Positions 43,167 to 52,937 of a DNA stretch of 64,000 nucleotides are shown here, one piece after another. Origin of the DNA: Mucilaginibacter segetis (lineage in GTDB: Bacteria; Bacteroidota; Bacteroidia; Sphingobacteriales; Sphingobacteriaceae); NCBI RefSeq assembly GCF_016522075.1, contig NZ_JAEHFW010000004.1:1-64000 (forward strand), read 5' to 3'. A model generated the notes under the pieces. That model did no database searches. It was not told the DNA's origin and saw only the letters and a list, made by a program, of their open reading frames with translations. The position numbers and the translations under genes were made by a program. The first letter of the stretch is position 1. Each line of letters opens with the position of its first letter.

Positions 43167-44903
43167 ATGAGATTTATAGCGGTCATAGTATTATTTACCA
43201 TTTTTTCATTCAGCAGTTTTGCTCAAAACAAGCTGAAGAAAAATAATAATGCCGATGCTTTTACATCAAAGGGCCTGAGCAATGCTGATAGCGGGGTGGT
43301 CAGGCAGCTTTATTTTTCAGCTCTTCGGGAAAAAACGATAGAAAATTTCAGGTTGGCGTCTGACCTGTTTACCCGGGTTTTGCAAATAGATCCGGCTAAT
43401 GATGCATCAATGTATGAGCTGGCCAATCTGCAAAAAATTCAAAAAAATTATGCAGATGCGGTGCCGCTCTTAGAACGGGCCGTAACTATCAGTCCGGATA
43501 ATGAATGGTATTGGTTAGCCCTGGCTGATGGGTATGAAAAGACCAATAACATCAATAAGCTCGAGAACGTATTTGATCAGCTTATACGTCTTGATCCGAA
43601 AAAGCCCGATTATTATTTTGACAAGGCAAATGTTTATCTGCTGCAAAAAAAGTATGATGAAGCTTTGAAGTTATACGACCAGGTAGAACTGCTTACGGGC
43701 CCCAGCGACGAATTGCTGGCAAATAAACAAAAGATATATTTAAGGCAGGGCAATATAAATAAAGCAACGGACGAGCTTGAAAAAATGATAGCTGAAGAGC
43801 CTTCGGAAATAAAATATTACATAAAACTCGCGGATGTTTACAATTCTAATGATAAGAATGATAAGGCGCAGGAGGTAATAGAACGCGCGCAGAAAATACA
43901 GCCCGATAATGGTATTCTTCATCTTGCACTGGCGGATATTTACAGGGATAAAAAGAAATACGAAGACAGTTTTAATGAACTGGAAAAAGCATTTGCTGAT
44001 CCGGATGTGGATATAGAACAAAAGATCCGTATCATTTTAGGGTATCTGCCTCAGTTTTCTGATCTGAATGCTAAGGCCAGCGCCCTTCAACTAAGTAAAA
44101 TTCTTACCACCACCCATCCGGATAATGACAGGGCTTTTGCCATGTATGGCGATATGTTATTGCAAAATGGGAAATATAGCGAAGCTAAGGCAGCTTACAA
44201 AAAAGCAATTGCGTTAAACGGGCAGGTTTATGCCACACAGGAACAGTTAGTTAGATTAGAGATAGGAGATAATGATATTGAAAATGCGATAAAAGATGGC
44301 GAAAATGCGCTTTCTTATTTCCCTAACCAAGCATCGATGAATTATTTGGTAGGGGTTGCATGGCAGCAGGCTAAAGATTATAATAAGGCATTAAGTTATT
44401 TAAAAAACGCGCTCGCGTTAGAGCCGGCCGATAAGGAGTTGCTTTCGCAATGTTACTCCTCAATGGGCGATTGTTACCATGCAATCAGCGATAATGCTAA
44501 ATCAGACGAGGCATATGATAAGGCTTTGACATACGATCCGGATAATGCTTATACTTTGAACAATTATGCTTACTATTTGTCGTTAAGGAATGAGAAGCTG
44601 GATAAAGCCGAACAGATGTCAAAACACAGTAACGTTTTGCAGGAAAATTCAGCATCATTTGAAGACACGTACGCCTGGATATTATTTAAACAAAAAAATT
44701 ACCGGGAAGCTAAGGTTTGGATAGAAAGATCGTTACAACACGATAAAACCAATAGCTCGCTCAAAACAGAACATTACGGTGATATCCTGTATTTTTTAGG
44801 GGAAACAGATGGGGCGGTAAAAAATTGGATAAAAGCTAAAGCTCAGGGTGAACAATCGCCCGTTTTGGAACAAAAGATAAATGAGAGAAAATATATTGAA
44901 TAA
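43167..44903 (+). CDS. Exported tetratricopeptide-repeat protein
   Basis: This 578-residue protein has a signal peptide (1-20, ending SFAQ) and a long array of TPR units (for example LYDQVELL, AELLPN and PDNGILHLALADIYRDKKKY). The repeats form a curved helical scaffold for protein contacts. In this gene order it sits between dut and a DUF4292 lipoprotein and probably works in the periplasm with it. Its last 23 bases overlap that gene. Confidence 0.9.
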   Translation: MRFIAVIVLFTIFSFSSFAQNKLKKNNNADAFTSKGLSNADSGVVRQLYFSALREKTIENFRLASDLFTRVLQIDPANDASMYELANLQKIQKNYADAVPLLERAVTISPDNEWYWLALADGYEKTNNINKLENVFDQLIRLDPKKPDYYFDKANVYLLQKKYDEALKLYDQVELLTGPSDELLANKQKIYLRQGNINKATDELEKMIAEEPSEIKYYIKLADVYNSNDKNDKAQEVIERAQKIQPDNGILHLALADIYRDKKKYEDSFNELEKAFADPDVDIEQKIRIILGYLPQFSDLNAKASALQLSKILTTTHPDNDRAFAMYGDMLLQNGKYSEAKAAYKKAIALNGQVYATQEQLVRLEIGDNDIENAIKDGENALSYFPNQASMNYLVGVAWQQAKDYNKALSYLKNALALEPADKELLSQCYSSMGDCYHAISDNAKSDEAYDKALTYDPDNAYTLNNYAYYLSLRNEKLDKAEQMSKHSNVLQENSASFEDTYAWILFKQKNYREAKVWIERSLQHDKTNSSLKTEHYGDILYFLGETDGAVKNWIKAKAQGEQSPVLEQKINERKYIE

Positions 44904-45672
44904 AATACTGGTAATTTGCTGCATTATTATAGCAATGGGTTGTTCATCAAAAAAACTGCTGGTTGTAAAAAGACCTGTTGCCGACTCCGCTATAAATGCT
45001 ACAGATGATAAAGCAGAAAGGCTCGCGGCTGTAAGTTCCAGCCAGATTACTTTCAATACCTTTTCGGGCAGGGCCAAAACAAAATTAGATATTAACGGGA
45101 ATGATAATGATGTAACGCTTAATATTCGTGTAAACAGGGGGCAGAAAATCTGGATATCCATCACCGCTATAGCCGGAATTGAAGTAGCCCGGGCACTTAT
45201 TACCCCTGATAGTATACAGGTTTTGAACCGGATAGATAACGTGTATCTGAATAAGCCCTTTAATTATATTTACAATTATGCCGACAAACAGGTTAATTTT
45301 GGCACTTTGCAATCGTTACTGGTGGGAAATGCGATACCCGAGTTAATTAATGCTAATACCACTGTTGAATTTAATGATAATAAAACAACCTTGTCTGGTA
45401 ATGTTAAAGGACTTCTTTATAAAATATTACTGGGGGCTGATCTTAGGGTAAGTGAAATGACTTTACAAAATCCGGAAACCCGCCAATCATTACAGGTAAC
45501 CAATAGTGCATTTACGCAAGCTGATGACCATATTGTACCCTCGGAGGTTAATATAACATCCGTATCCGGAAATAATAAGGTATTAGTGAATTTGCGTTAT
45601 ACTAAAGTTGAGTTTGATAAGGTGCTTGAATATCCCTTCAGTATCCCAAAAAATTACGAACCTGCTAATTAA
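44881..45672 (+). CDS. DUF4292 lipoprotein (LolB-like fold candidate)
   Basis: This 263-residue protein has a lipoprotein signal ending in AMGC (Cys21). Its middle (TFSGRAKTKLDINGNDND, then VTLNIRVNRGQKIWISITAIAGIEVARALITPDSIQVLNR) matches DUF4292, a Bacteroidota family with a LolA/LolB-like barrel outline. It may take part in lipoprotein or lipid handling at the outer membrane, but this is inference. It overlaps the TPR gene and precedes the EnvC-like gene by 17 bases. Confidence 0.88.
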   Translation: MRENILNKILVICCIIIAMGCSSKKLLVVKRPVADSAINATDDKAERLAAVSSSQITFNTFSGRAKTKLDINGNDNDVTLNIRVNRGQKIWISITAIAGIEVARALITPDSIQVLNRIDNVYLNKPFNYIYNYADKQVNFGTLQSLLVGNAIPELINANTTVEFNDNKTTLSGNVKGLLYKILLGADLRVSEMTLQNPETRQSLQVTNSAFTQADDHIVPSEVNITSVSGNNKVLVNLRYTKVEFDKVLEYPFSIPKNYEPAN

Positions 45673-45677
45673 AATTA

Positions 45678-45685
45678 TACTTTTG
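45678..45685 (+). promoter_or_regulatory. -7 element just ahead of the EnvC-like gene
   Basis: TACTTTTG matches TAnnTTTG, only four bases before ATG at 45690. It suggests an internal, nearly leaderless promoter within the operon. Confidence 0.4.
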
Positions 45686-45689
45686 GCGA

Positions 45690-46970
45690 ATGAAATTTTT
45701 TAGAGCGGTATTATTTATTATTTCTGTGTTTTTTGTTTCCGGCGTGTTTGCGCAAAGCAGTTCGGAGTTAAAAAAACGGCGTGATAAGTTAACCAATGAG
45801 CTGGAACAACTAAACAAAGAATATAACGAGGTAGCCAGCAGTAAAAAAGTATCATTAAAACAGTTAAATATCTTAAAGGCAAAAATAAATTTACGGGAAG
45901 AAAAGATCCGGAATATCAATTCTGAGGTAAGAAATCTAAATAATCAAATCTCTCAGAGCAATAATACCGTACGTAGTTTACAGGCGCAGTTAGATCAGCT
46001 TAAGAAAGATTATGCCGGGATGGTACTTTTTGCTTATCGAAACAAGAGCGGCTATAATAAGCTGATGTTTATTTTCGCGGCGAAAGATTTTAACCAGGCT
46101 TACAGGCGTTTAAAATATCTGCAACAATTTGGAGCTTACCGCGAGCGGCAGGCGGGATATATACAAAATACGCAAAAGGAACTTAAAGAAAAGATACAGG
46201 AACTTGATAAGGATAAAAAGCAGAAAAGTGATCTGCTTGCCGATCAGGAAAAAGAAAAGGCAACCTTGGGCAAAGAGAAAAATAATCAGTTAAAGGAGAT
46301 TACAAATCTTTCGAAACACCAGGGAACGTTACGGAAACAACAACGTGACCTGAGAAATAAAATTGACAAAGCAAATAAACAAATTCAGGCCGTAGTACGC
46401 CGGGAGATAGAACAGGCAAGGCGCGAGGCCGAAGAAAAAGCCAGATTAGCTGCTGCTAAAGCTAAGGCGGAGAACCGTGCGGGGGAAAGCAAAGCAAAAA
46501 CGATTGATAAAAGTTCAACCACCAGCGAGGTGTTAAACGCAACTCCTGAGGCGGCAAAATTATCAAATGACTTTTTAGGTAACAGGGGCCGATTACCATG
46601 GCCGGTAGCTAACGGACAATTAGTGCATGGTTTTGGTACCTATAAAGATGCGGAAGGTATAACTATTGATAACTTAGGTTATGAGATTAGAACAGGTGAC
46701 GGGGCAGCAGTAAGGGCCGTTTTTGACGGGGAGGTAATAAATATTACCGATGTGAGTGGTACATATTTAGTTATAATAAGGCATGGAGAGTATTTTACCT
46801 CTTACCAAAATTTACGTACCGTGGTTGTATCAAAAGGACAAAAAGTTAACACAAAACAAACTTTAGGTACTGTTGCTACTGATCCGTCGAGTGGGGAAGC
46901 TGAGGTTATATTTGGCTTAACTAAGGGTGTTACTTCAGTTGATCCAAAATTATGGCTGACGCCAAACTAA
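45690..46970 (+). CDS. EnvC-like amidase activator (degenerate M23)
   Basis: This 426-residue protein has a signal peptide (1-22) and long coiled coils (about 25-240), then a LytM/M23 domain at about 305-426. The zinc motifs are incomplete: the HxxxD ligands and the second histidine pair are not visible where GITIDNLGYEI and RHGEYFTSYQNL stand. It therefore looks like EnvC and NlpD, which do not cut peptidoglycan but activate amidases. It follows the DUF4292 gene. Confidence 0.88.
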   Translation: MKFFRAVLFIISVFFVSGVFAQSSSELKKRRDKLTNELEQLNKEYNEVASSKKVSLKQLNILKAKINLREEKIRNINSEVRNLNNQISQSNNTVRSLQAQLDQLKKDYAGMVLFAYRNKSGYNKLMFIFAAKDFNQAYRRLKYLQQFGAYRERQAGYIQNTQKELKEKIQELDKDKKQKSDLLADQEKEKATLGKEKNNQLKEITNLSKHQGTLRKQQRDLRNKIDKANKQIQAVVRREIEQARREAEEKARLAAAKAKAENRAGESKAKTIDKSSTTSEVLNATPEAAKLSNDFLGNRGRLPWPVANGQLVHGFGTYKDAEGITIDNLGYEIRTGDGAAVRAVFDGEVINITDVSGTYLVIIRHGEYFTSYQNLRTVVVSKGQKVNTKQTLGTVATDPSSGEAEVIFGLTKGVTSVDPKLWLTPN

Positions 46971-46997
46971 GTTGAAGATTATAGCGTTCTATTTGTT

Positions 46998-47005
46998 TAT
47001 ATTTG
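46998..47005 (+). promoter_or_regulatory. -7 element of the first TatA-type gene
   Basis: TATATTTG matches TAnnTTTG, 23 bases before the ATG. Confidence 0.4.
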
Positions 47006-47028
47006 TAACTTTAATTTAAGTAAGGATA

Positions 47029-47520
47029 ATGTTGAGTTCAGTTTTTTTATTTTTGAACATAGGCGGCGGCGAAATGATACTTATCGTTTTTGCAGCACTG
47101 ATGCTATTTGGGGGCGAAAAGTTACCTGGTATTGCACGCACATTAGGCAAGGGCATAAGGGATTTTAAGGATGCCTCTGAAGATGTGAAACGGGAGATAA
47201 ATAATCAGATTAATACTTTTGAAGAGAAAAAAACTGAAATAAAAACACCGGCAACTGAACAAAAAACATATGAATCAGAAGGTGTTGCCGGTACTCTCCC
47301 GGCGTTTTCAGGGCAGTCAGCAACTGATGTTATAGACGAAACGGAAAATAATGAAATTGCCGTTGCTGAAGAAGAGAAACCAACAGAACAAATAATAACT
47401 GAATCTCCTGTGGCTGAACATAATGATGTTGTTAATACTTCAGCTGATGAAATGTTGACTACTGAAAATAACACTACAGAAGAACCGGTAAAAAAATCTA
47501 TCGAAGAAGAATATAAATAA
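47029..47520 (+). CDS. TatA/TatB-type translocase protein with long acidic tail
   Basis: This 163-residue protein has a single hydrophobic helix (about 13-30) and the TatA amphipathic segment GGEKLPGIARTLGKGIRDFKDASEDVKREI. A long acidic and threonine-rich tail follows (about 60-163), unlike the shorter tail of TatA. It could be a TatB-like partner of the second, short protein. It is part of the Tat export machinery for folded proteins. Confidence 0.88.
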   Translation: MLSSVFLFLNIGGGEMILIVFAALMLFGGEKLPGIARTLGKGIRDFKDASEDVKREINNQINTFEEKKTEIKTPATEQKTYESEGVAGTLPAFSGQSATDVIDETENNEIAVAEEEKPTEQIITESPVAEHNDVVNTSADEMLTTENNTTEEPVKKSIEEEYK

Positions 47521-47557
47521 TAACAAAAATATTAACGTAACATAAAATTAAAAAATC

Positions 47558-47746
47558 ATGGGTGGATTAGGCGCACCAGAAATTATTCTGATCATTATTG
47601 CAATACTTATTTTATTTGGCGGAAGAAAAATCCCTGAACTTATGAAAGGTTTAGGTAAAGGTATGAAGGAATTTAAAGACGCGCAGAACGGCGAGTCAAA
47701 CAATACAACAAATACCTCTGCTACAGAGGAAAAGCCAAAGGCTTAA
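47558..47746 (+). CDS. tatA: Sec-independent translocase TatA
   Basis: This 62-residue protein has a transmembrane helix (about 6-22) and the TatA motif [24 protein letters not shown]. It is the canonical short TatA. It lies 37 bases after the longer TatA-type gene. tatC is not in this window. Confidence 0.95.
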   Translation: MGGLGAPEIILIIIAILILFGGRKIPELMKGLGKGMKEFKDAQNGESNNTTNTSATEEKPKA

Positions 47747-47840
47747 CTGTTGCTGTTAAAAGCATAATTGCTGTTTAAACTTACAACTTATCTGTTGAAA
47801 TATTTATGCTTCAACAGATAAGTTTTTTTATTTTAGGCCC

Positions 47841-49268
47841 ATGGCTAAAAAATATGCCTCTTACAGTCAACTTAAGAGGGAATTATATAGCGGGGAAGTT
47901 ACTGCTGAAGAGCTGGTTAAAAGTTACCTTCAGCAAATAAAAAGCAACGCCCGCTTAAATGTTTTTAACGAGGTATTTGAACAGGAAGCGCTGGCTGCTG
48001 CAAAAAATATCGACGAACGTATCGCATCGGGTGCATCCTTGGGCAAACTCGCCGGAATGGTTATAGCTATTAAGGATAATATTTGCTATAAAGGGCATAA
48101 AGTTAGCGCATCTTCAAAAATATTAGCAGATTTTACTTCCATATATTCCGCGACCATAGTTGAACGTTTATTGGCAGAGGACGCCATTATTATCGGCCGC
48201 TGTAATTGTGATGAGTTTGCTATGGGTGCCGCAAACGAAAATTCATTTTTCGGGCCGGTAAAGAATTTTGCTGATGAAACCCGCGTATCAGGCGGCTCAT
48301 CAGGAGGTTCGGCGGTTGCCGTGCAGGCGGGCATGTGCCACGCAGCAATTGGTACCGATACCGGAGGGTCAGTAAGGCAACCGGCGGCCTTTTGCGGTGT
48401 TATTGGCTTAAAGCCCACTTACGGAAGAATATCCAGGCATGGAATTATATCTTATGCTTCATCATTTGATCAGGTTGGTCCATTAACACAATCCATTGAG
48501 GATGCTTTATTGTTATTGGAGATCATGGCCGGGCCCGACGAGTTTGACGGTACACTTTCTACAAAACCTGTTCCTGAAAGCAAAAAGCACAGCCGCGATA
48601 CCGGTAAAAAGAATATCGCATACCTGCAGGAGGCTTTATCAAGCCCCGGCGTTGATGATGAAATTAAAAATAAGCTTATCAGTTATATAGAGAAACTTCG
48701 CGCAGACGGACACATCGTAAAGCCAGTATCATTTGAATTGCTGGATTACCTGGTACCTGCCTATTATATATTGGCAATGGCCGAAGCATCGTCAAATCTG
48801 GCCAGGTACGACGGCGTGCATTTTGGGTATCGCAGTCCGGAAGCTACCGACCTGGTATCGACCTATAAGCGTTCACGTTCCGAGGGGTTTGGTAAGGAGG
48901 TTAAGCGACGTATTATGCTGGGCACATTTGTATTAAGTGCAGGTTATTATGACGCTTATTATGCGAAAGCACAAAAAGTTCGCCGCCTGATAAAAGAGAA
49001 AACAGAACAATTATTGCAGGAGTACGATTTTATATTGACACCAACCGCTCCAGAACCGGCTTTTGAGATGGGAATTAAAGAAAAAGATCCGGTGGTGAAT
49101 TATTTACACGACATTTTTACGGTACAGGCTTCTTTAGCGGGTTTACCGGCAATTTCGTTGCCGGCAGGTAATAATAGCAAGGGTTTACCGTTAGGCTTAC
49201 AATTAATAGCCAAAAATTTTGCCGAACAGGAGTTGTTGAGTTTTTCTGATTATTTCTTGCAGCTATAA
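47841..49268 (+). CDS. gatA: Glutamyl-tRNA(Gln) amidotransferase subunit A
   Basis: This 475-residue protein has the amidase triad of GatA: lysine in VIAIKDN (Lys78), cis-serine in VSGGSSGGS (Ser153) and the serine in GTDTGGS (Ser177). It releases ammonia from glutamine for GatB to convert misacylated Glu-tRNA(Gln) or Asp-tRNA(Asn). gatB and gatC are not adjacent. Confidence 0.93.
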   Translation: MAKKYASYSQLKRELYSGEVTAEELVKSYLQQIKSNARLNVFNEVFEQEALAAAKNIDERIASGASLGKLAGMVIAIKDNICYKGHKVSASSKILADFTSIYSATIVERLLAEDAIIIGRCNCDEFAMGAANENSFFGPVKNFADETRVSGGSSGGSAVAVQAGMCHAAIGTDTGGSVRQPAAFCGVIGLKPTYGRISRHGIISYASSFDQVGPLTQSIEDALLLLEIMAGPDEFDGTLSTKPVPESKKHSRDTGKKNIAYLQEALSSPGVDDEIKNKLISYIEKLRADGHIVKPVSFELLDYLVPAYYILAMAEASSNLARYDGVHFGYRSPEATDLVSTYKRSRSEGFGKEVKRRIMLGTFVLSAGYYDAYYAKAQKVRRLIKEKTEQLLQEYDFILTPTAPEPAFEMGIKEKDPVVNYLHDIFTVQASLAGLPAISLPAGNNSKGLPLGLQLIAKNFAEQELLSFSDYFLQL

Positions 49269-49324
49269 AAAATTAATATATTAGTAAATAATTTTAAACT
49301 GTTGTTCCCTGTAATTAACCCCTT

Positions 49325-50521
49325 ATGAAGAAACTGTTTACTTTTATTATTTGTATTTCATTAATACCAATAGTTAAGGCAGATGTAAATAAGCATACTT
49401 TACAATTCGCGTTTAAATTATCGCTGCTTAACCGGGTTGATACTAACGCGATTTCGCCCCCCAGCCCGTCAACTCGGTCCATTTACGAAGATAATGTATA
49501 CAAACGCCGGCTCGACTCGGTACAAAAAGATGTGCCATTAGATTATAACGAGTATGTACAGGCTTATATTGATACCTACATGGGGCGAAAAGGCGACATC
49601 GCTCGTTCATTGGGCTTGTCTAAATATTATTTTCCTATTTACGAAAAGGCTTTTCGTGATGCCGGGATCCCGGAGGAGATGAAATATCTTTCGATAGTTG
49701 AATCGGAACTAAACCCTAATGCTGTTTCAAGGGTTGGCGCTACAGGTTTATGGCAGTTTATGTCGGAAACGGCTAAAATATATAATCTTAAAATAGATAA
49801 TTATGTTGATGACCGCCGCGACCCCATAGAGGCAACCTATGCTGCGGCCGCCTATTTAAAGGATGCCTATCAGCAATTTGGCGACTGGCTTTTGGCAATA
49901 GCATCTTATAACTGCGGTAAAAGCAATGTAGAGCGCGCCATGGAAAAAACAGGTGGTCACGACTATTGGTCGATACGTGAGTATCTGCCTGCCGAAACCC
50001 GGGGTTATGTACCCGCTTATATTGCCGTAAGCTACATGATGCAATATTATGATAAATATAACATTACGCCCGAGCAAAGTGTATTAGCTATGCAAACAGA
50101 TACCGTTATGGTGAACAAGTATGTTTCGCTTACTAAAATATCGGCTGCATTAGGTATAGGGGTACAGGATATGGCTTTACTAAATCCGGCGTACAAGCAA
50201 TTGATAATAAATGGAACGGCTGCACAGCCGCGAAGGTTAGTGATACCCCAAATATCAAAAGACAGGTTTGCCGTTTTGTACGAGGTGTTAAATAATCCTG
50301 ATGCGCCGGTACCCGCTGTGCAATCCGCTACTGCGAAAACTTTACAGGCCAAAACTGTTTTGCCTAAATATTATACTACAAAAAAGGGGGAGACCCTTGA
50401 GGATATTGCAGACAGATACGGTGTAGATATTGAAGATCTGAAACTATGGAATAAAACCATCATAGGTATTAAAACCGGGCGCCTGCAAGCAGGTGTAACA
50501 CTTAAAATAACTCGGGGATAA
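49325..50521 (+). CDS. MltD-like lytic transglycosylase with LysM
   Basis: This 398-residue protein has a signal peptide (1-19). The SLT domain covers about 105-240 with the catalytic glutamate in SIVESELNP (Glu126), then VGATGLWQFM and the SYNCGKSNVE motif. A LysM domain is at the C-terminus (KKGETLEDIADRYGVD). It cleaves peptidoglycan in the periplasm. A terminator follows. Confidence 0.93.
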   Translation: MKKLFTFIICISLIPIVKADVNKHTLQFAFKLSLLNRVDTNAISPPSPSTRSIYEDNVYKRRLDSVQKDVPLDYNEYVQAYIDTYMGRKGDIARSLGLSKYYFPIYEKAFRDAGIPEEMKYLSIVESELNPNAVSRVGATGLWQFMSETAKIYNLKIDNYVDDRRDPIEATYAAAAYLKDAYQQFGDWLLAIASYNCGKSNVERAMEKTGGHDYWSIREYLPAETRGYVPAYIAVSYMMQYYDKYNITPEQSVLAMQTDTVMVNKYVSLTKISAALGIGVQDMALLNPAYKQLIINGTAAQPRRLVIPQISKDRFAVLYEVLNNPDAPVPAVQSATAKTLQAKTVLPKYYTTKKGETLEDIADRYGVDIEDLKLWNKTIIGIKTGRLQAGVTLKITRG

Positions 50522-50537
50522 ATGTATTAAACAAGTT

Positions 50538-50575
50538 AGCCCGGTTTTGAAAAACATCAAAACCGGGCTTTTTTA
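50538..50575 (+). terminator. Terminator of the gatA-MltD region
   Basis: AGCCCGGTTTTGA and its complement form a 13-pair stem with a six-base loop, followed by a T run. Confidence 0.88.
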
Positions 50576-50597
50576 TTAGCCGTTCAAAAAGTAATTG

Positions 50598-50605
50598 TAA
50601 TTTTG
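50598..50605 (+). promoter_or_regulatory. -7 element of maeB
   Basis: TAATTTTG matches TAnnTTTG, 19 bases before the ATG. No -33 was seen. Confidence 0.4.
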
Positions 50606-50624
50606 AGGGCTTGAATTTGATAAG

Positions 50625-52934
50625 ATGAACAAAACCAATCGTAAACAGGACGCCCTTAATTACCACTCTAAAGGTCGTCCCGGAAAAATACAGGTAGTAC
50701 CTACCAAACCAACTAACTCACAGCGCGATCTTACTTTGGCTTATTCGCCTGGTGTGGCCGAGCCTTGCCTGCGTATTGCCGATAATGTAGAAGACGTATA
50801 CAAATACACAGCTAAAGGTAATTTGGTAGCCGTTATAAGCAACGGCACAGCCGTGTTAGGATTAGGGAATATTGGCCCCGAGGCCAGCAAGCCGGTTATG
50901 GAAGGTAAAGGTTTGTTATTTAAGATATATGCTGATATTGATGTTTTTGACCTGGAAGTAAATGCCAAAAGTGTTGATGAATTCGTAAACATTGTAAAGG
51001 CATTAGAACCAACGTTTGGCGGTGTTAATCTGGAAGATATATCCGCTCCAACCTGTTTTGAAATAGAGCGTCGCCTTAAAGCGGAAATGAAGATCCCGGT
51101 AATGCATGACGACCAGCATGGTACGGCCATCATATCTGGTGCGGCGTTAATGAATGCCTGCGAAATACAAGGAAAAAAACTCGATAGAATTAAAATGGTA
51201 GTGAACGGCGCGGGCGCTGCTGCTGTTTCCTGTTCCAGAATGTATCTTTCACTGGGTGTGAAAAAGGAGAATCTGGTAATGTTTGATATAAACGGGTTGC
51301 TTACACCTTCCAGAACCGATCTGGATGATATCAGGATGGAGTTTGCCACACAGCGTAAAGACATTACCACCTTAGCTGACGCCATGAAAGGAGCCGACGT
51401 TTTTGTTGGCCTCTCAGCCGGAAATGTGGTTACCCCGGCAATGCTGGTTAGTATGGCTAAAAATCCGATAGTATTTGCGATGGCCAATCCTGAGCCGGAG
51501 ATCGCATACGATATAGCTATTAAATCCCGTAAGGATATAATTATGGCTACGGGCCGGTCGGATTTTCCTAACCAGGTGAATAACGTATTAGGGTTTCCGT
51601 ACATATTCAGGGGCGCGCTTGATGTAAGGGCTACAGCAATTAATGAGGAGATGAAAATTGCGGCGGTAAAGGCAATTGCGGAAATGGCAAAGAAACCTGT
51701 ACCCGAGGCGGTTAACCTGGCTTATAATATAACAAATTTGAAGTTTGGACGCGATTATATCATCCCCAAACCAATGGATCAGCGTTTAATAGTGGAGGTA
51801 TCGGCGGCAGTTGCTAAAGCGGCAATTGAATCGGGTGTGGCTCGTAAAACCATTACCGATTGGGATGCTTATAATGAAGAACTGCTTTCGCGATTGGGCC
51901 ATAATGATAAATTACTGCGTGATATTACCAATAAAGCCAAGCAGGATCCTAAAAGGGTGGTTTTTGCTGAGGCAGATAATTATAAGATATTGCGTGCTGC
52001 ACAAATTGTTAAAGAAGAATGTATTGCTACTCCTATTTTATTGGGGAATGTTGAAAAAATAAAGCAAATTATAAGCGATAATGACCTTGACCTGGGTGAT
52101 GTGCAGATCATTGACCCTCGCGAGGACTCGGAACGCCTGCAGGAGTTCACCGAATATTACTTTAAAAAGCGCCAGCGCAGAGGTGTTACCTTTTTTGAGG
52201 CGAAGAAATTAATGAGCGACCGTAACTATTATGGAGCCTCGATGGTGCAATTTGGTGAAGCGGATGCGCTGATATCCGGTCTGACCAAGAATTATGTGCC
52301 TACCATTAAACCTGCTTTACAAATTATTGGCACACAGGAAGGTGTTAACCGTGTAGCAGGTATGTATATGATGATCACCCAAAAAGGCCCGGTGTTTTTT
52401 GGTGATACCACTGTTAACGTTAACCCCACAGTACAGGAGCTGGTTGATATTACCGTTTTGATGGAACACTCAGTTTGCCAGTTTAATATTAAACCCCGCA
52501 TAGCTGTATTATCCTACTCGAACTTTGGCTCCAACGAGGGTGATATACCGGAAAAAACACGTGAAACGGTAAGAATTCTGCATGAAAAATATCCGGATAT
52601 GGTTGTTGACGGCGAAATGCAGGCTAATTTTGCGTTAAATACACGATTGCTTGCAGACAATTTTGCCTTTTCAACACTAAACGGTAAACCTGCAAACACA
52701 CTTATATTCCCTACACTGGAAGCAGGAAATATAGCGTATAAACTATTACAGGAAGTTGGTGGGGCAGAGGCTGTAGGGCCAATTTTATTGGGCCTGAAAA
52801 AGCCGGTGCATGTATTGCAGTTAGGCAGCTCGGTTCGTGAAATTGTAAATATGGTTACCATAGCGGTGGTAGATGCACAGGAAAAGAGCAGGGAAGAAGC
52901 CATAGCCGCATCAAAATCACGCAAAAAGAAATAA
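50625..52934 (+). CDS. maeB: NADP-dependent malic enzyme with phosphotransacetylase-like domain
   Basis: This 769-residue protein is a fusion. The malic enzyme half (1-430) has LAYSPGVAEPCL, HDDQHGTAI and the NAD(P)-binding VVNGAGAAAVSC. The C-terminal half (about 440-760) is the phosphotransacetylase-like domain that acts as regulator. It decarboxylates malate to pyruvate and gives NADPH. ruvA follows three bases later. Confidence 0.95.
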   Translation: MNKTNRKQDALNYHSKGRPGKIQVVPTKPTNSQRDLTLAYSPGVAEPCLRIADNVEDVYKYTAKGNLVAVISNGTAVLGLGNIGPEASKPVMEGKGLLFKIYADIDVFDLEVNAKSVDEFVNIVKALEPTFGGVNLEDISAPTCFEIERRLKAEMKIPVMHDDQHGTAIISGAALMNACEIQGKKLDRIKMVVNGAGAAAVSCSRMYLSLGVKKENLVMFDINGLLTPSRTDLDDIRMEFATQRKDITTLADAMKGADVFVGLSAGNVVTPAMLVSMAKNPIVFAMANPEPEIAYDIAIKSRKDIIMATGRSDFPNQVNNVLGFPYIFRGALDVRATAINEEMKIAAVKAIAEMAKKPVPEAVNLAYNITNLKFGRDYIIPKPMDQRLIVEVSAAVAKAAIESGVARKTITDWDAYNEELLSRLGHNDKLLRDITNKAKQDPKRVVFAEADNYKILRAAQIVKEECIATPILLGNVEKIKQIISDNDLDLGDVQIIDPREDSERLQEFTEYYFKKRQRRGVTFFEAKKLMSDRNYYGASMVQFGEADALISGLTKNYVPTIKPALQIIGTQEGVNRVAGMYMMITQKGPVFFGDTTVNVNPTVQELVDITVLMEHSVCQFNIKPRIAVLSYSNFGSNEGDIPEKTRETVRILHEKYPDMVVDGEMQANFALNTRLLADNFAFSTLNGKPANTLIFPTLEAGNIAYKLLQEVGGAEAVGPILLGLKKPVHVLQLGSSVREIVNMVTIAVVDAQEKSREEAIAASKSRKKK

Positions 52935-52937
52935 CAT

